A stretch of 64,000 nucleotides of DNA from Elymus sibiricus. Lineage: Eukaryota > Streptophyta > Magnoliopsida > Poales > Poaceae. The position numbers and the translations under genes were made by a program. Under the pieces are notes generated by a model that saw only the letters and a list, made by a program, of their open reading frames with translations, was not told where the DNA came from and did not search any database. The DNA lies in assembly GCA_039707655.1 (NCBI GenBank), contig CM077676.1:191266936-191330935 (forward strand), read 5' to 3'. Below are positions 22,935 to 36,001 of this stretch, piece after piece. Numbering within the stretch: position 1 is the first letter of the stretch; each line of letters begins with the position of its first letter.

Positions 22935-25900
22935 TGTGGCACCCCGGCTCAGAGGACCGGTTCACCCAGTGTTTCCAACCCAAAGATCATGTCTTCTGGA
23001 AACACACAACAACTTGGAACAGAACAGAACTGATCTTTATTAATATTGTACAAGTACAAGCTCGGGAAATTTCATCGGGTAGGGAGGCCAGAAGCACTAC
23101 ACGTGCTATGACAATATCTACATTATTTATGGAACATAGCAAGGCCTCAGTACTACTAGGTGATTCTACGGCGTAGCGGAACAACGGGTGAAACTCTCCA
23201 TCCCATAGGGACACTGCTGGAACACGGCCTTGTTAGCGTAGCACGAACCATCGGGACCTCCGTTCTCGGCTTCTCCTGCATCTGGCATGACACGCCAGGT
23301 GAGTACTTGGAATGTACTCGCAAGCTCACAGCAACCAAAACAATGCAGCAAACAACAGCATGGCAATGATCATGTTAAGTGCTTAAGTTGCTTACTTCCT
23401 GTTACCGAATATCAACTTACTCTCTTCTGGGTTGTACCACAACCCTCGGAATACTCGTGATCCACTGAGCACTTCCGAACATAAGACAAGTTCTTCCATC
23501 ATTATTATTATTACGGTTAACCACTCAGTGTGACCTAGTGCGGACTGTGTCCAATACCGTGGACGCGGATATTCGAATAGATTCTTACACTCTGCAGAGG
23601 TTGCGCACTTTTCCCACACCATGGAGCTCCTTATCCCGTACCTCGGTACACTTCCCTTCCGGGTGGACCGGTGCTGCTCCAACGAAACTTGCCTAACTCG
23701 TGACTCCTCCACCGTACCACCGACAATCATCCTCCCCCGGAGTCATGCCCTGGGTGGCCCCTGTGTCACCCCGTGACACCTGCCACCGTCGTGGCCAACT
23801 AAACTATCCCAAACGGGGATGCCGGAAAATAACTCAACTAGCTCACAAGGTTATCATCGCCTACCTGATCAGGGTAGCACGCACGCATAACCCTCCCTCT
23901 TTGGTGGTACCCATAAAAGAGCACGCGGTCAGACCAAGTCAAGGCCGTCCCATTCCAGCAGATGTGGCTGCACGGGTAAGTCCGGGTCGGTGGCACTTGA
24001 TCAACCATTAAGCTTAGTTTTAGTACTTACATGACAAGCAAGGATGTTTATCAGGAATAAATTAGTATGGCAGTAGCTATGCAACAATATAATTTACTAT
24101 GAATTATCACATATTAAAATAATGCAAATAATTCAATTAATAAACCAATACTATTGAAATGCTTCATGTAATGGATGATGTGGCTTGCCTTGCTCAGTTG
24201 GGTTGTCCACAAACTCCTGGTCTTCAAAATCAAAAGGATTTCCTTCTGAAAATATTTTAAAATAGCAAAAGAAAATGTCACATAATACATTTCTGTTCAC
24301 CAGAAATTATGTACATATGAGAAAAATACCAAAATTTACCAGAAAATAGAGGGGCTCAAGACAAAAATAATGCAAAAAGAATCAATTGATTTGGACTTGT
24401 GGATAAAAAGCTATGGACAGTCAAAGTTGGATTTAAACAGAAATTAGAAAATCCCACAGCGAGCCACGTCGATGGCGTAAACTGGGAATGCGCCTCCACT
24501 TATACCGCTTCGGGCGCGGTCTTGAGTCACTGACGAGTGGGCCCCGCTGTCAGATTTAAAAAGAAAAAGAAAGGAACAGAAGAAGGGCGGCTCACCGACG
24601 GCGATTGCCGGCGATAGCGATGGCGGCGAGGTCGGGAAATGGCGGAGATGGATCGGCCACACGACGGCGGTCCTCCATGTACCAGTGGTGTCTCCGGAGA
24701 CAGCCTGACGGCGTCGTTCCCTTCCTCTTCGGCGGCGGCGGGTTTCGGGGGTCGTCGGTGACGGCGAATCTGGCAGAGCTTCGGCTAGGCAAGAGGTCAG
24801 GCAGGGCCAGGGGAACTTGCTGAGCTCGTGGGTGGAGTCGGGTGAGGCTGGGGTGGAGTGGAATGGGCTGTGGCGGAGTGGGGATCGGCGGCGGAACTCC
24901 GGCGAGCTACGAGGCCAGAGGGCCTCTCGGCCTTGGCGCGGCGAGCAGAGCTCGATTGAGAGGTGGTGAGGAGCGATGAGGAGCTGGGGAGGGCTGGCCA
25001 TGGCTATTTATAGGTGGGGTTGAGGGTGGCCGAGCCGCAAGCCTCCGTGGATGAGCTGGCGCGAGCAGGACGGCGAGCTGGCCATCGTGGAGTGTGGCGA
25101 GGTGACGAAGGAGGGCAGGTGAGTTAATGCGCGAGACAACGAGCCGCGAGGAAGAAGCCAGCCAGCTCACCCCACTATGGCCGCACGGGCGCAATAGTGC
25201 GGTGCTCGGTGGTGGTCGGCGAGAGCTTCTCCGGCGAGGGGAAGAGTCTGGAGTGGCGAGGTGGACGGCGGAGACGATGTCGGCAAACGAGGACAAGGTA
25301 CGGCCACGCGGGCGTCTCGCTCCGACGAGACCCATGCCTGGCGGCGCCCAGAGCGCGGTTTTGGCAGGGCTGGCCACGCGGTCACCGCGTGCACAGGCAC
25401 ACGCGGCGCGAGCTGGCCTGCCAGGCCGTGTCTGGTGCGTCGACCTTGCGTACTGGAATCCTCTCGTGGCACTAGTTCGCCCAGAGACTCACTGAGCCGA
25501 AGTGTAGCATCAGCAACAGTTTGCTGTCAGAAACTTAGGAGGGATCTGGAGAGAAGATGAGCTGGAGAGGAAGCCAATGGAGATGTCTGGAGTGATCTAT
25601 GTTGGAAGGACTACTAGCTGGCCAAATTTGAGAAACTTTCATCAAAGTTTGGACATGGTTCATGTACAAATGCCATACTGGTCCAGAAACTTGGTGAGGT
25701 TGTTGTACTCACATGAGTGATCTTCTGGAGCTGAAATTTGGTGTGTGGGGGTTATTTGGCAATGCCAAGATGTCATAAAAATTTCAGCTTAATTAGGTAC
25801 CTTTAGCTAGTACTTCCTTCACAGAGGTTTGAAATGAGCAGAAACTTGGCAGAATATTTCTGCTGTAAATTTATACTGGACAAGGAGATGTTTTTGGATA

Positions 25901-26386
25901 TTGTGGTAGGATATGTCCCCTAGTATCTCAGGGAATTATTTGAGAGTTTTCTAAGTTGAGGAAATATGGGTTGCTTCACAAATGGCCAGTGTTGTCCAGA
26001 AGATAAATGGAATATTCTGGACAAACTTTTATACTGGACTATGAAATGTTTTTGAAGATCGTGGGAGTAGAAGATGACAAGAAGGTGTGGAATTAATTTG
26101 GGATTTTTCTGATCATCAGAACTATAGGCTGCTTCACAACCCATAGTGAAGACAGATTTTCCCAAAAAGAAAATGGATTATTTTGAAAGAAATGAAAATT
26201 GGAATTTGATCCAGAAGGTGTGTGACAAGATTTTGGCAAGATGTTGAGGGCTTTGGATCACTTAGAGAGAAATTCAAAAGTTTCTCAAGTCCAAAGTCAA
26301 CTGAAAAGATTCAAAAGCCAACCAATTTGCAAATAAAACTAGAAAATTTTTGAAAAGAAAAAGTTGCCAAAAACCAGGGTGTCACA
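22935..26386 (-). repeat. 3' LTR of element D (3.45 kb)
   Basis: Reads TGTGACACCC...GGGGTGCCACA on the minus strand. Just inside the element (26387-26400) lies the purine tract GGGGGGTAGGTT that primes plus-strand synthesis. A GC-rich segment (24440-25480) gives several long but overlapping chance frames; the part 25224-26386 is repeated at 31807-32968. The length is at the high end but fits Tekay-type LTRs. Confidence 0.9.
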
Positions 26387-29300
26387 AACCTACCCCCCTT
26401 GGATGAATCTCGTCCTCGAGATTCGGTTGCTCAGGGAACAAAAGCGGATATGCTGATCTCAGAAAATCCTCTCTTTCCCAGGTAGCTTCTTCCTCAGTAT
26501 GATGATCCCACAACACTTTGTAAAATTTGATTATCTTACTCCTGGTAGTTCTTTCCATTTCGTCCAAGATTCTGACAGGCTTTTCCTCGTAGGTCAAATC
26601 CTTAGTCAGCTCTAGCTCACTCATATCTGCCTGCTTGATCGGAGGTGCAATGCACTTTCTAAATTGTGATATGTGGAAGACATCATGAACGTCGGACAAC
26701 TCCAGTGGTAACTCTAACTGATATGCCACCCTGCCTCTTCTAGTAATTACTGGAAAGGGACCGATATATCTCGGTGCAAGCTTTCCTCGGGTATGAAACC
26801 TTTTTATTCCTTTCATGGGGGTGACTCGGAGATAAGCATACTCTCCAGGCTCAAAAGTTAATTCTCGATGTTTAGGGTCATAGTAACTCTTTTGATGGGA
26901 CTTGGCTGCTCGAAGACGTTCCTGAATATCCTTAACTTGCTTCTCAACCTCGAGCATCAAATCCATGCCGAAGATACGGCTGTCTCCTGTCTGGGACCAA
27001 TTTAAAGGAGTGCGACATTTCCGTCCATACAGGGCTTCGAATGGTGACATCTTGAGACTCGAATGATAACTGTTATTGTAAGAGAATTCTGCGTAGGGTA
27101 GACTATCCTCCCATTTGGGTCCATAGGTGAGAGCACAAGACCGAAGCATATCTTCCAATATCTGGTTCACTCGTTCGGTCTACCCATCCATCTGTGGGTG
27201 ATATGCCGTGCTATGCTTTAGCACGGTTCCCAGGGCTTGGTGCAACCACAGCCAGAATGCTGAAGTGAACAAGGATCCTCTATCTGATGTGATAGACTTG
27301 GGTACTCCATGAAGACTAACAATCCGGGACATGTAGAGCTGTGCAAGCTGATCGGCTCTGAAGGTGGTCTTCACTGGAATAAAGTGAGCCACTTTAGTAA
27401 GTACATCCACGATGACCCAGATAGCATCATGGCCTCTTGTTGACTTGGGTAGTCCAACAATGAAGTCCATGCATATGTCATCCCATTTCCACTGGGGAAC
27501 CTGTAAAGGTTGCAGTAGTCCAGCGGGTTTCTGGTGTTTAGACTTGACTCTGTTGCAGACATCACAACAGGCGACATAGTATGCAATGTCCCTTCGCATT
27601 CCTGGCCACCAAAAGGTTTCCCTTAAGTCCTGGTACATTTTTGTTCCTCCCGAATGGATAGAGTATGTGGATTCATGTGCCTCTCTAAGTATTTGCTGTC
27701 GCAAGTTTTCTTGATCAGGCACGCATATTCGGTTTTCAAACCATAAGGTGCCCTGGTCATCAACACGGAAGGACTTGCCTTCCCTTGCTGAATGTTCTCC
27801 TTGATCTCCTGTACACTCTTATCTGATTTTTGAGTTGTCCTAATTTCTTCCATAAGTGTTGGAGTAATTTCCAATGTATCCGGGCTGATTGGGCCGCATA
27901 ATACCATATTAAGCTTGGCAAACTCTTCTTGTAGCCTTGGATGGATACCCTCAGTTAGTGCATTCATGGTGCCTTGTTTTCTGCTGAGAGCATCGGCGAC
28001 CACATTGGCTTTTCCCGGATGATAATTAATTCCAATGTCATAGTCCTTGACCAGTTCAAGCCATCTTCTTTGTCTGAGATTAAGGTCGGGTTGGGTGAAA
28101 ATATACTTGAGACTCTTGTGGTCTGTGTATATTTCACATCGCTGTCCAATGAGATGATGCCTCCAAATCTTTAATGCATGAACCATGGCTGCCAATTCCA
28201 GATCATGAGTGGGATAGTTCTCTTCATGGGGTCGTAGCTGTCTGGATGCATATGCTACAACCCTTCCTTCTTGCATTAGAACGCAGCCGATTCCACGCCT
28301 GGAAGCATCGCAATATATATCAAAGCTCTTGTGGATGTCTGGAAGAACTAAGACAGGGGTCGTAGTTAGCCTCGTCTTTAACTCCATGAAACTGCTATCA
28401 CATTCTTCCGTCCAGGCAAATTTGTGGTTCTTTTTCAACAGTTCTGTCAATGGCTTGGCTATTTTTGAGAAGCCTTCAATGAAGCGACGGTAGTAGCCTG
28501 CCAATCCCAGAAAGCTGCGAACTTCAGTTACCGTGGCTGGTGTCTTCCAGTTTAATACAGCAGACACTTTACTGGGGTCGACGGCCACACCCTGTTCTGA
28601 CAGAACATGTCCCAGAAAGCCCACCTCTCTTAGCCAAAATTCACATTTACTGAACTTGGCATACAAGCGATGGGTCCTTAGTCTTTCCAGGATAGCACGG
28701 AGATGTTGCGTGTGCTCTTCTTCATCTTTGGAATAGATAATAATATCATCGATGAATACTACCACAAACTTGTCCAAGAAGTCCATGAAGACCTTGTTCA
28801 TCATGCTCATGAAGTAGGCTAGAGCATTTGTCAGCCCGAATGACATGACTGTAAATTCATACAGACCATATCGGGTAGTGAAGGCTGTCTTGGGGATATC
28901 CTCTTTCCTGATTTTTAACTGATGATACCCCATTCGAAGATCAATCTTAGAAAATACCCGGGCCCCGTTTAACTGGTCGAACAGATCATCAATACGGGGA
29001 AGCGGATATTTATTTTTAATGGTGACTTCATTCAATTGGCGGTAGTCCACGCACATCCGTAGGCTGCCATCATTCTTCTTAACAAAGAGCACAGGTGATC
29101 CCCATGGTGAGGTGCTTGGACGAATGTACCCTTTTTGTAGTAATTCATCCAGCTGTTTCTTTAATTCCACCAGCTCTGGGGAAGGCATGCGGTAATACTT
29201 CCTATAAATTGGAGCGGTTCCGGGAACAACATCAATAGCAAACTCTAGTTCCCGATCAGGAGGCATTCCTGGTAGTTCTTCCAGAAATACGTCCGGAAAT

Positions 29301-30853
29301 TCACTGACTACTGGAATCAGATTTATATCTGTAGCAGTGTCTTTGAATGCCATTCCCTTCTTTGACATCATTCTGCTAGCAGTGAATTGCACTGTTTGAC
29401 CTGTCGGGTTAACCAATGTCACTGTCCTGGTGGCACAGTTGATACACACCTGATGTGGTGTCAACCAATCCATCCCCGGTATTATATCCAGTCCAGGGGA
29501 TTCAATGGCAACAAGGGTAGCTGGAAACTTAACTCCATGTATCAAGATTTCCAGATCCTTGTATATAACATTTGTTTTGAGCATGGAGCCTGGGGATTGT
29601 ACCACCATGATTTTGTCCAAAAGAGAAGGAGAAAGTTTGTGTATGGTGGCAAAACTCCGCGAAATAAACGAATGAGAAGCCCCAGAATCAAATAAAATTA
29701 TTGCGGGTATGTCGTTAACAGAAAACATACCAAGGACCACGTCTGGTGCTTCGCGGGCTTCCTCAGCGGAGATATGATGGACTTGGCCACGATAGAAGTT
29801 AGGATTGGGGCGGCGTCCAACATTGTTGACTTGTGGCTTGTAGTTGGATGGTAGCTTCCCGTTTCTTGTGGGGCACTGCCTGGAGTAATGCCCGCCCTGG
29901 CCACAAGTAAAGCAAGTGTTGTTGCGGCGGCAGTCCTCCAGCACTAGCTGTTTGCCGAAGGTCTTGTCCTGGCTGCCTGGCTTATTATTGTTATTGCCGT
30001 TGCTCCAGGCAGGCATGTACTCAGATGGACCTGGTTGCCAGATACGTGGCTTCTGCACAAACTGCTCACGGTTGTCCTTCTTGGGTTCAAACTTCCACTT
30101 GCGATCGTCATATCCTGACTTATGCTCTCGTTCGGCTATGAAAGCCTTGTTCACCAAAGTCTGGAAGTCAGGAAAATCCAGCATACAAAGCTGACAACGG
30201 AGGGTATGATTAAGCCCTCCTAGGAACCGGTCTATCTTTCTTTCTTCTGTGGACACGTCATCGGTGGAATACCGTGCCAGATTATTAAACTTGTTCAGAT
30301 ACTCACCCACGGACATATTTCCTTGAGTAAGAGCAAGAAATTCCCTCTGCTTCACCTTCATTATGCCAGTAGGAATATGATACTTGCGGAATACCTCCTT
30401 GAATTTCTCCCAGGAAATATCTTCCCTAGGAGGCCACATTATTTTTGTATTGTCCCACCATATAGCTGCCGGTCCTTCCAGGTAGTGAGAGACAAAAGGA
30501 ACCTTGTCTGACTCATCACAGCGGGCTATGTCCAGCTTCTTTTCCATGGCCCTTAGCTAGTCGTCAGCTTCCATAGGATCCACAGCTTGACCAAAACTGG
30601 GTGGCTTGGTACGCTGAAAATCAGACAATTTAGAGTGTGTCCCATTGTTGTGATTCTGACCCACCATAGTCTGCATACTTTTCAGAAATTCCATGAGATC
30701 TTGATTTCTTTTTTCTTCAAACATTCTCATGATCTGATCAGTGGTCGGTGATTGTGGTGGTGGAGGTGGCAAATCTTCTGGTGATTGTCCTGCTTGTCTG
30801 GCGGGTCGACGAACGGGAGTTCCATCGCCGCCTTGATTACTACACCTCTTCAT
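26382..30853 (-). pseudogene. gag-pol: Element D gag-pol with chromodomain (broken)
   Basis: A single long polyprotein frame from ATG 30853 (MKRCSNQGG). Gag core [12 protein letters not shown]; zinc knuckle [14 protein letters not shown] near 29900; protease [11 protein letters not shown] near 29690; RT with [11 protein letters not shown] and [10 protein letters not shown] near 28740; RNase H with [10 protein letters not shown] and [10 protein letters not shown]; integrase from about 27700 (DFIVGLPKS, SDRGSLFTSAF); chromodomain at about 26400-26600 (VRILDEMERTTRSKIIKFYK, HTEEEATWERED). Damage: TAG at 30559-30557 (family Trp), a frameshift near 27780, and TAG at 27182-27180 (family Gln). The chromodomain marks the chromovirus clade; its form fits Tekay/Del. 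The frame ends a few bases inside the LTR. Confidence 0.92.
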
Positions 30854-31124
30854 CCTAAATTTGTTCCCATTGCAAAATACCAAATCGATGAGCAACACCC
30901 ATAAGGGAAATACGATAGTATGACACCAGGAAAGGAAACCAAATAAAAAGGGAGAATAAAGCGAACAACATAATTATACAAGGCAACCCAACATCATACA
31001 TGACAAGCTAGTAGGGGGTTATCATGGCTAGAACTGCGCATACGGCAGTTGACACATGTAGAGATGTTACGATGCATGCACTGGAACTCAAGCCTCCACT
31101 CTAGTAGCGCGGGTGGCACGGACA

Positions 31125-31796
31125 CTAGCGGACTGAAGACTCCTCGTCGTCTGATCCTGTCTCGGAATCAGAACTGATGATGTGAATCTCGGCCTCCGGA
31201 TCAAAGGAAACACGGCGACGCTGACGAGAAGGTTCTCCCTCTGAAGGAGAAGAAGCACGATGCCGCAGCATCGGAGCAGCTGGAGTAGCTAGGAGTGAGG
31301 CCCATTCTGCCGGGGTCTCACGTCGGCTACCAGACGAAAAGCCTGGCGGTCCGAACGAGCTAGAAGGAGTCTCAGGTGCTACTGAAGGTGGAACGGGTGG
31401 AGTATACACAGGTGAAAACGCAGGTGGAAGAGGAGACTGTGCTGCCGCAACAGCTGCAAGTGTCTATAGGGCATGAGTCAGCTCCTCAGCCAGTGAAGTG
31501 ATCATACGGTAACTGGTGTTCAGATAACGAGATAAAACACCAGTAGCACGATCACTCGCCGGGTCAACAGGTGTGAAAAGGACTCGCCCTGTCGTAGGCA
31601 ACAGGGTGGGGTAGTGAAAGAAACCTGGATGTGTCTGCATCTCGACCTCGTGGAAGTGCAAGTCAGTGAGAGCCTCCATCACAGCAAACTGGATCACTAG
31701 CTCTGGAGTAGAAGCAGTTCCGCCCTTGGAAGAGCGGGAGTAGCTGCCAATATCCGAACTCGCAGTAAGAAAGGCCTTTGCGTGATACTCGTGCAC
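31125..31796 (-). pseudogene. Extra ORF upstream of gag in element D, truncated
   Basis: One minus-strand frame from the deletion border down to 31125, interrupted by a single TAG at 31466-31464. The first part is mixed (ELVIQFAVMEALTDLHFHEV), the second Pro/Ser-rich (YTPPVPPSVAPETPSSSFGP) with a basic patch RQRRRVSF and an acidic end SSDSETGSDDEESS. Its 5' end was removed by the deletion that also took most of the 5' LTR. It lies between the leader and gag, 270 bp before the gag start. I do not recognise the product. An ORF 5' of gag is not standard for chromoviruses. Confidence 0.5.
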
Positions 31797-31806
31797 TGAA
31801 CCAGCA

Positions 31807-32968
31807 AGCTTCTCTGGCGAGGGGGAGAGTCTGGAGTGGCGAGGTGGACGGCGGAGACGATGTCGGCGAACGAGGACAAGGTACAGCCACGCAGGAGTCT
31901 CGCTCCGACGAGACCCGTGCCTGGTGGCGCCCAGAGCGCGGTTTTGGCAGGGCTGGCCACGCGGTCACTGCGTGCACAGGCACACGCGGCACAAGCTGGC
32001 CTGCCAGGCCGTGTCTGGTGCGTCGACCTTGCATACTGGAATCCTCTCGTGGCACTAGTTTGCCCAGAGACTCACTGAGCCGAAGTGTAGCATCAGCAAC
32101 AGTTTGCTGTCAGAAACTTAGGAGGGATCTGGAAAGAAGATGAGCTGGAGAGGAAGCCAATTGAGATGTCTGGAGTGATCTATGTTGGAAGGACTACTAG
32201 CTGGCCAAATTTGAGAAACTTTCATCAAAGTTTGGACATGGTTCATGTACAAATGCCATACTGGTCCAGAAACATGGTGAGGTTATTGTACTCACATGAG
32301 TGATCTTCTGGAGCTGAAATTTGGTGTGTGGGGGTTATTTGGCAATGCCAAGATGTCATAAAAATTTCAGCTTAATTAGGTACCTTTAGCTAGTACTTCC
32401 TTCACAGAGGTTTGAAATGAGCAGAGACTTGGCAGAATATTTCTGCTGAAAATTTATACTGGACAAGGAGATGTTTTTGGATATTGTGGTAGGATATGTC
32501 CCCTAGTATCTCAGGGAATTATTTGAGAGTTTTCTGAGTTGAGGAAATATGAGTTGCTTCACAAAGGGCCAGTGCTGTCCAGAAGATAAATGGAATATTC
32601 TGGACAAACTTTTATACTGGACCATGAAATGGTTTTGAAGATTGTGGGAGTAGATGATGACAAGAAGGTGTGATATTAATTTGGGATTTTTTTGATCATC
32701 AGAACTATAGGTTGCTTCACAACCCATAGTGAAGACAGATTTTCCCAAAAAGAAAATGGATTATTTTGAAAGAAATGAAAATTGGAATTTGATCCAGAAG
32801 GTGTGTGACAAGATTTTGGCAAGATGTTGAGGGCTTTGGATCACTTAGAGAGAAATTCAAAAGTTTCCCAAGTCCAAAGTCAACTGAAAAGATTCAAAAG
32901 CCAACCAATTTGCAAATAAAACCAGAAAATTTTGAAAAGAAAAAGTTGCCAAAAACCAAGGTATCACA
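31807..32968 (-). repeat. 5' LTR of element D (U3 part only)
   Basis: 1,162 bp matching 25224-26386; the other ~2.29 kb of LTR sequence, the primer site and the leader are missing. The break lies at AGCTTCTCTGGCGAGG (31807), directly joined to the remnant of the extra ORF. Confidence 0.9.
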
Positions 32969-34320
32969 CAACGTACCCCCTAGAATGCACCGTGTCCAAA
33001 TTTGGCTCTTTTCCGAGCTAATTTACTATATTTGGAACATTATGTGCATTTTCTAGGCATTAATGCACATAATTCAATGTCGCATAATCGGTCCATGAAA
33101 AGGTGCACAATAACGGTTTGGAAAATCATGGTTGTGGTATTTAGTAAATTTTCATGCCTTTTACGAGGAATGGGGAGAGATTTCAAGGACATGTGTGGCA
33201 AGATTCAACCATGAACGTGTCGTTTATTGGTTTTTCAACTCTAGAAAATTGAAAAACATGATACCTGGCATGGTGCCATGGTATGACCTCAGCATGTTGT
33301 GGTAAATTTTTGAGAAGGTTCGGCTAATGTCGTTATACACGCTCTTCATAAATTGAACTATCACATAGGAAGTTTCGTGGTTTCGAGAGGGAAATCACCA
33401 AGTTTGAAGGGGAATCCAATTTTCCTTCGTCGTTTGTCCTCGAGTTTTTTGTACGATCAAAATACACCCTAAAATGCATCGTGTTCAAATTTGGCTCTTT
33501 TTCGGGCTAATTTACTATATTTTGGCCATTATGTGCATTTTCTAGACATTAATGCACATAATTCAATTTCGCACAATTGGTCCATGAAAAAGTGCACAAA
33601 AATGGTTTGGAAAATCATGCTTGTGGTATTAAGTAAATTTTCATTTATTTTACAAGGAATGGGGAGATATTTCAAGGATATGTGCGGCAAGAGTCAACCA
33701 CAAACGTGTCATTTATTGATTTTTTAACTCTAGAAAATGAAAAACATGCCTGAAAAACATGACACCTGGCATGGTGCCATGATATGACCTCAGTATTATG
33801 TGGTAAAAAAATGATAAATTCTGGCACAAGTTGTAACGATAACTCCATGAAAACGAGAGCATCTCACAAGAAGAATCACCGTTTCCAAAATGGTAAATGG
33901 CAATTTGGACTTGAATTTACAGTGGCTTCATCGTTTCGCATCCAAAGTATTTACACGGTGCGCAAGCACCATCAGCCGATAGATTTGATTTTTTTGCGCA
34001 TTTCAGGACTCGTTTGCTATATTTAAGCACTTTATAGCATTTACTTGACAGTTAGTGCATATAAATCAAATCCCAGCTACAACTACATGGGTGTGACGAG
34101 AGGGATGTGGATTGCCGTTCAATTGCGGTGCATCCTACGGTGCACACGCGCGATCCGCGTGGCTGGGGTTCCGGCCAATCATAATGCAATGCACAATAGG
34201 GTCAGCGCACATGGTTCGCATAGGCAATCAGATCTCGAGTGCCCTAAAAAACCACCGCACTATACGGTTGTCCGGCCACCCCGTCCCAGAGCTCTCTCCA
34301 AGCGTCGCTGTTCATGCCAC

Positions 34321-36001
34321 TGATGTCTACTACACAACTTATTCTTGTAGACTCGTGTTGGGCCTCCAAGCGCAGAGTTTTGTAGGACAGTAGCAATTTT
34401 CCCTCAAGTGGATGACCTAAGGTTTATCAATCCGTGGGAGGCATAGGTTGAAGATGGTATCTCTCAAACAACCCTGCAACCAAATACAAGAAATCTCTTG
34501 TGTCCCCAACACACCCAATACAATGGTAAATTATATAGGTGCACTAGTTCGGCGAAGAGATGGTGATAAAAGTGAAGTATGGATAGTAGATATAATTTTT
34601 TGTAATCTAAAAATATAAAAACATCAAGGAAGTAAGTAACAAAAGTGAGCACAAACGGTATTGCAATGCTTAAAAACAAGGCCTAGGGTTCATACTTTCG
34701 CTAGTGCAATCTCTCAACAATGCTAATATAATTGGATCATATAACCATCCCTCAACGTAAGATAAAGAATCACTCCCAAGTTCCTATTAGCGGAGAACAT
34801 AAGATAGAGATTGTTTGTAGGGTACGAAACCACCTCAAAGTTATCCTTTCCGATCGATCTATTGAGCTATTCCTATAAGTGTCACAAACAGCCCTAGAGT
34901 TCGTACTAAAATAACACCATATGATACACATCAACCAACTCTAATGTCACCTAGATACTCCAATGTCACCACAAGTATCCGTGAGTTGATTATACGATAT
35001 GCATCAAACAACTTCATAATCATAATATTCAATCCACACAAAGAACTCCAAGGAGCACCCCAAAGTTTCTATCGGAGAAAAGATAATGAAAACTTGCATC
35101 AACCCCTATGCATAGATTACCCCAATGTCACCTCGGGAATCCGCGAGTTGAGTGCCAAAACATACATCAAGTGAATCAATATGATACCCCATTGTCACCA
35201 TGGGTATTCATATGCAATACATACATCAAGTGTTCTCAAATCTGAAATATTCAATCCGACAATAACGAATCCTCAAAGGGAAAAGATTTGATTCATCACA
35301 ACAAGATAGAGAGGGAGAAACACCATATGATCCAACTATATTAACAAAGCTCGCGGTACATCAAGATCGTGCCAAATCAAGAACACGAGAGAGAGAGAGA
35401 GATAAAACACATAGCTACTGGTACAAACCCTCAGCCCCGAGGGTGAACTACTCCCTCCTCGTCATGGAGACTGCCGGGATGATGAAGATCGCCTCCGGTG
35501 ATGATTTCCCCCCTCTGGCAGGGTGCCGGAAAAGGGCTGTAGATGGGATCGTGGAGGTACAGAGGCTTGCGGCAGCATAAAAACTCATCTAGGTTAACTT
35601 TCGGGGGTTTCTAAATATATATGATTTTTCAGCGTTGGAATTACGCGAAGAGGTGCCACAGGGGGCCCACGAGGCACCAGGGCGCGCCGGGGGGGCAGGC
35701 GCGCCCAGGTGGCTCGTGGGGCCCCTGTGGCTCTTCTGCTACTCCTCCAAAGCTTCCGGGGTCTGTTTCCTTCCAGAAAAAATCGTCAAAAAGTTTCGCT
35801 GCATTTGGACTTCGTTTGATATGGAGTTTCTGGAAAACCAAAAACAAGCAGAAAACAGCAACTGGCAGTGGGCACTAGGTCAATATGTTAGTCCATAAAA
35901 ATCATATAAAAGTCATATAAAAGTGCACCAAAATCATAAAAAAACTATAATAAACATGGCATGAATACTTCATAAATTAGAGATACGTTGGAGACGTATC
36001 A
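34321..36001 (-). repeat. 3' LTR of element E
   Basis: 1,681 bp. Compared with the other LTR it keeps about 50 bp (around 34870-34920, CCTATAAGTGTCACAAACAG) that are missing at 40751. Contains a short GA microsatellite near 35389-35402. Next to it inside the element is the purine tract AAGCTTGGGGATG (minus strand, 36002-36015). Confidence 0.9.

Larger units (their letters stand above)
22935..32968 (-). mobile_element. Gypsy element D, Tekay-type chromovirus, 5'-truncated
   Basis: Minus-strand element flanked by CAACG at 22930-22934 and 32969-32973. Its 3' LTR is complete (22935-26386) and its 5' LTR is partial (31807-32968). The internal part encodes gag, protease, RT, RNase H, integrase and a C-terminal chromodomain, plus an extra ORF upstream of gag. 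In the best-compared 290 bp the LTRs differ at about 7 positions, suggesting a fairly recent insertion. Loss of the R/U5 end, primer site and leader means it cannot replicate. Confidence 0.92.
20509..34240. repeat. Higher-order tandem array, ~500-bp units in ~1.85-kb blocks
   Basis: Units of about 500 bp that start with GGGGAATCCAAATATCCTT-like sequence near 20512, 21014, 21517, 22376, 22883 and 33408. Three units plus a distinct ~420-bp tail (GTAAATTCTGGCACAAGTTG at 21923 and 33813, ending near CAGCGCACACGGTTC) form a block; block 1 is 20509-22365, block 2 is 22366-34240 with element D inserted at 22935-32968. Units contain ATGCACATAATTCAATTTCG and TGGCATGGTGCCATG palindrome-like pieces. The frames seen in it are short and not conserved between units, so I read it as non-coding. 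The tail ends with the motif found in the subterminal arrays. Confidence 0.8.

Noticed and set aside
24444..25377. Long overlapping frames (up to 185 codons) in the left LTR of element D
   Set aside because: They overlap on both strands in a GC-rich LTR segment, are not kept open in the partner LTR (31807-32150), and show no domain.
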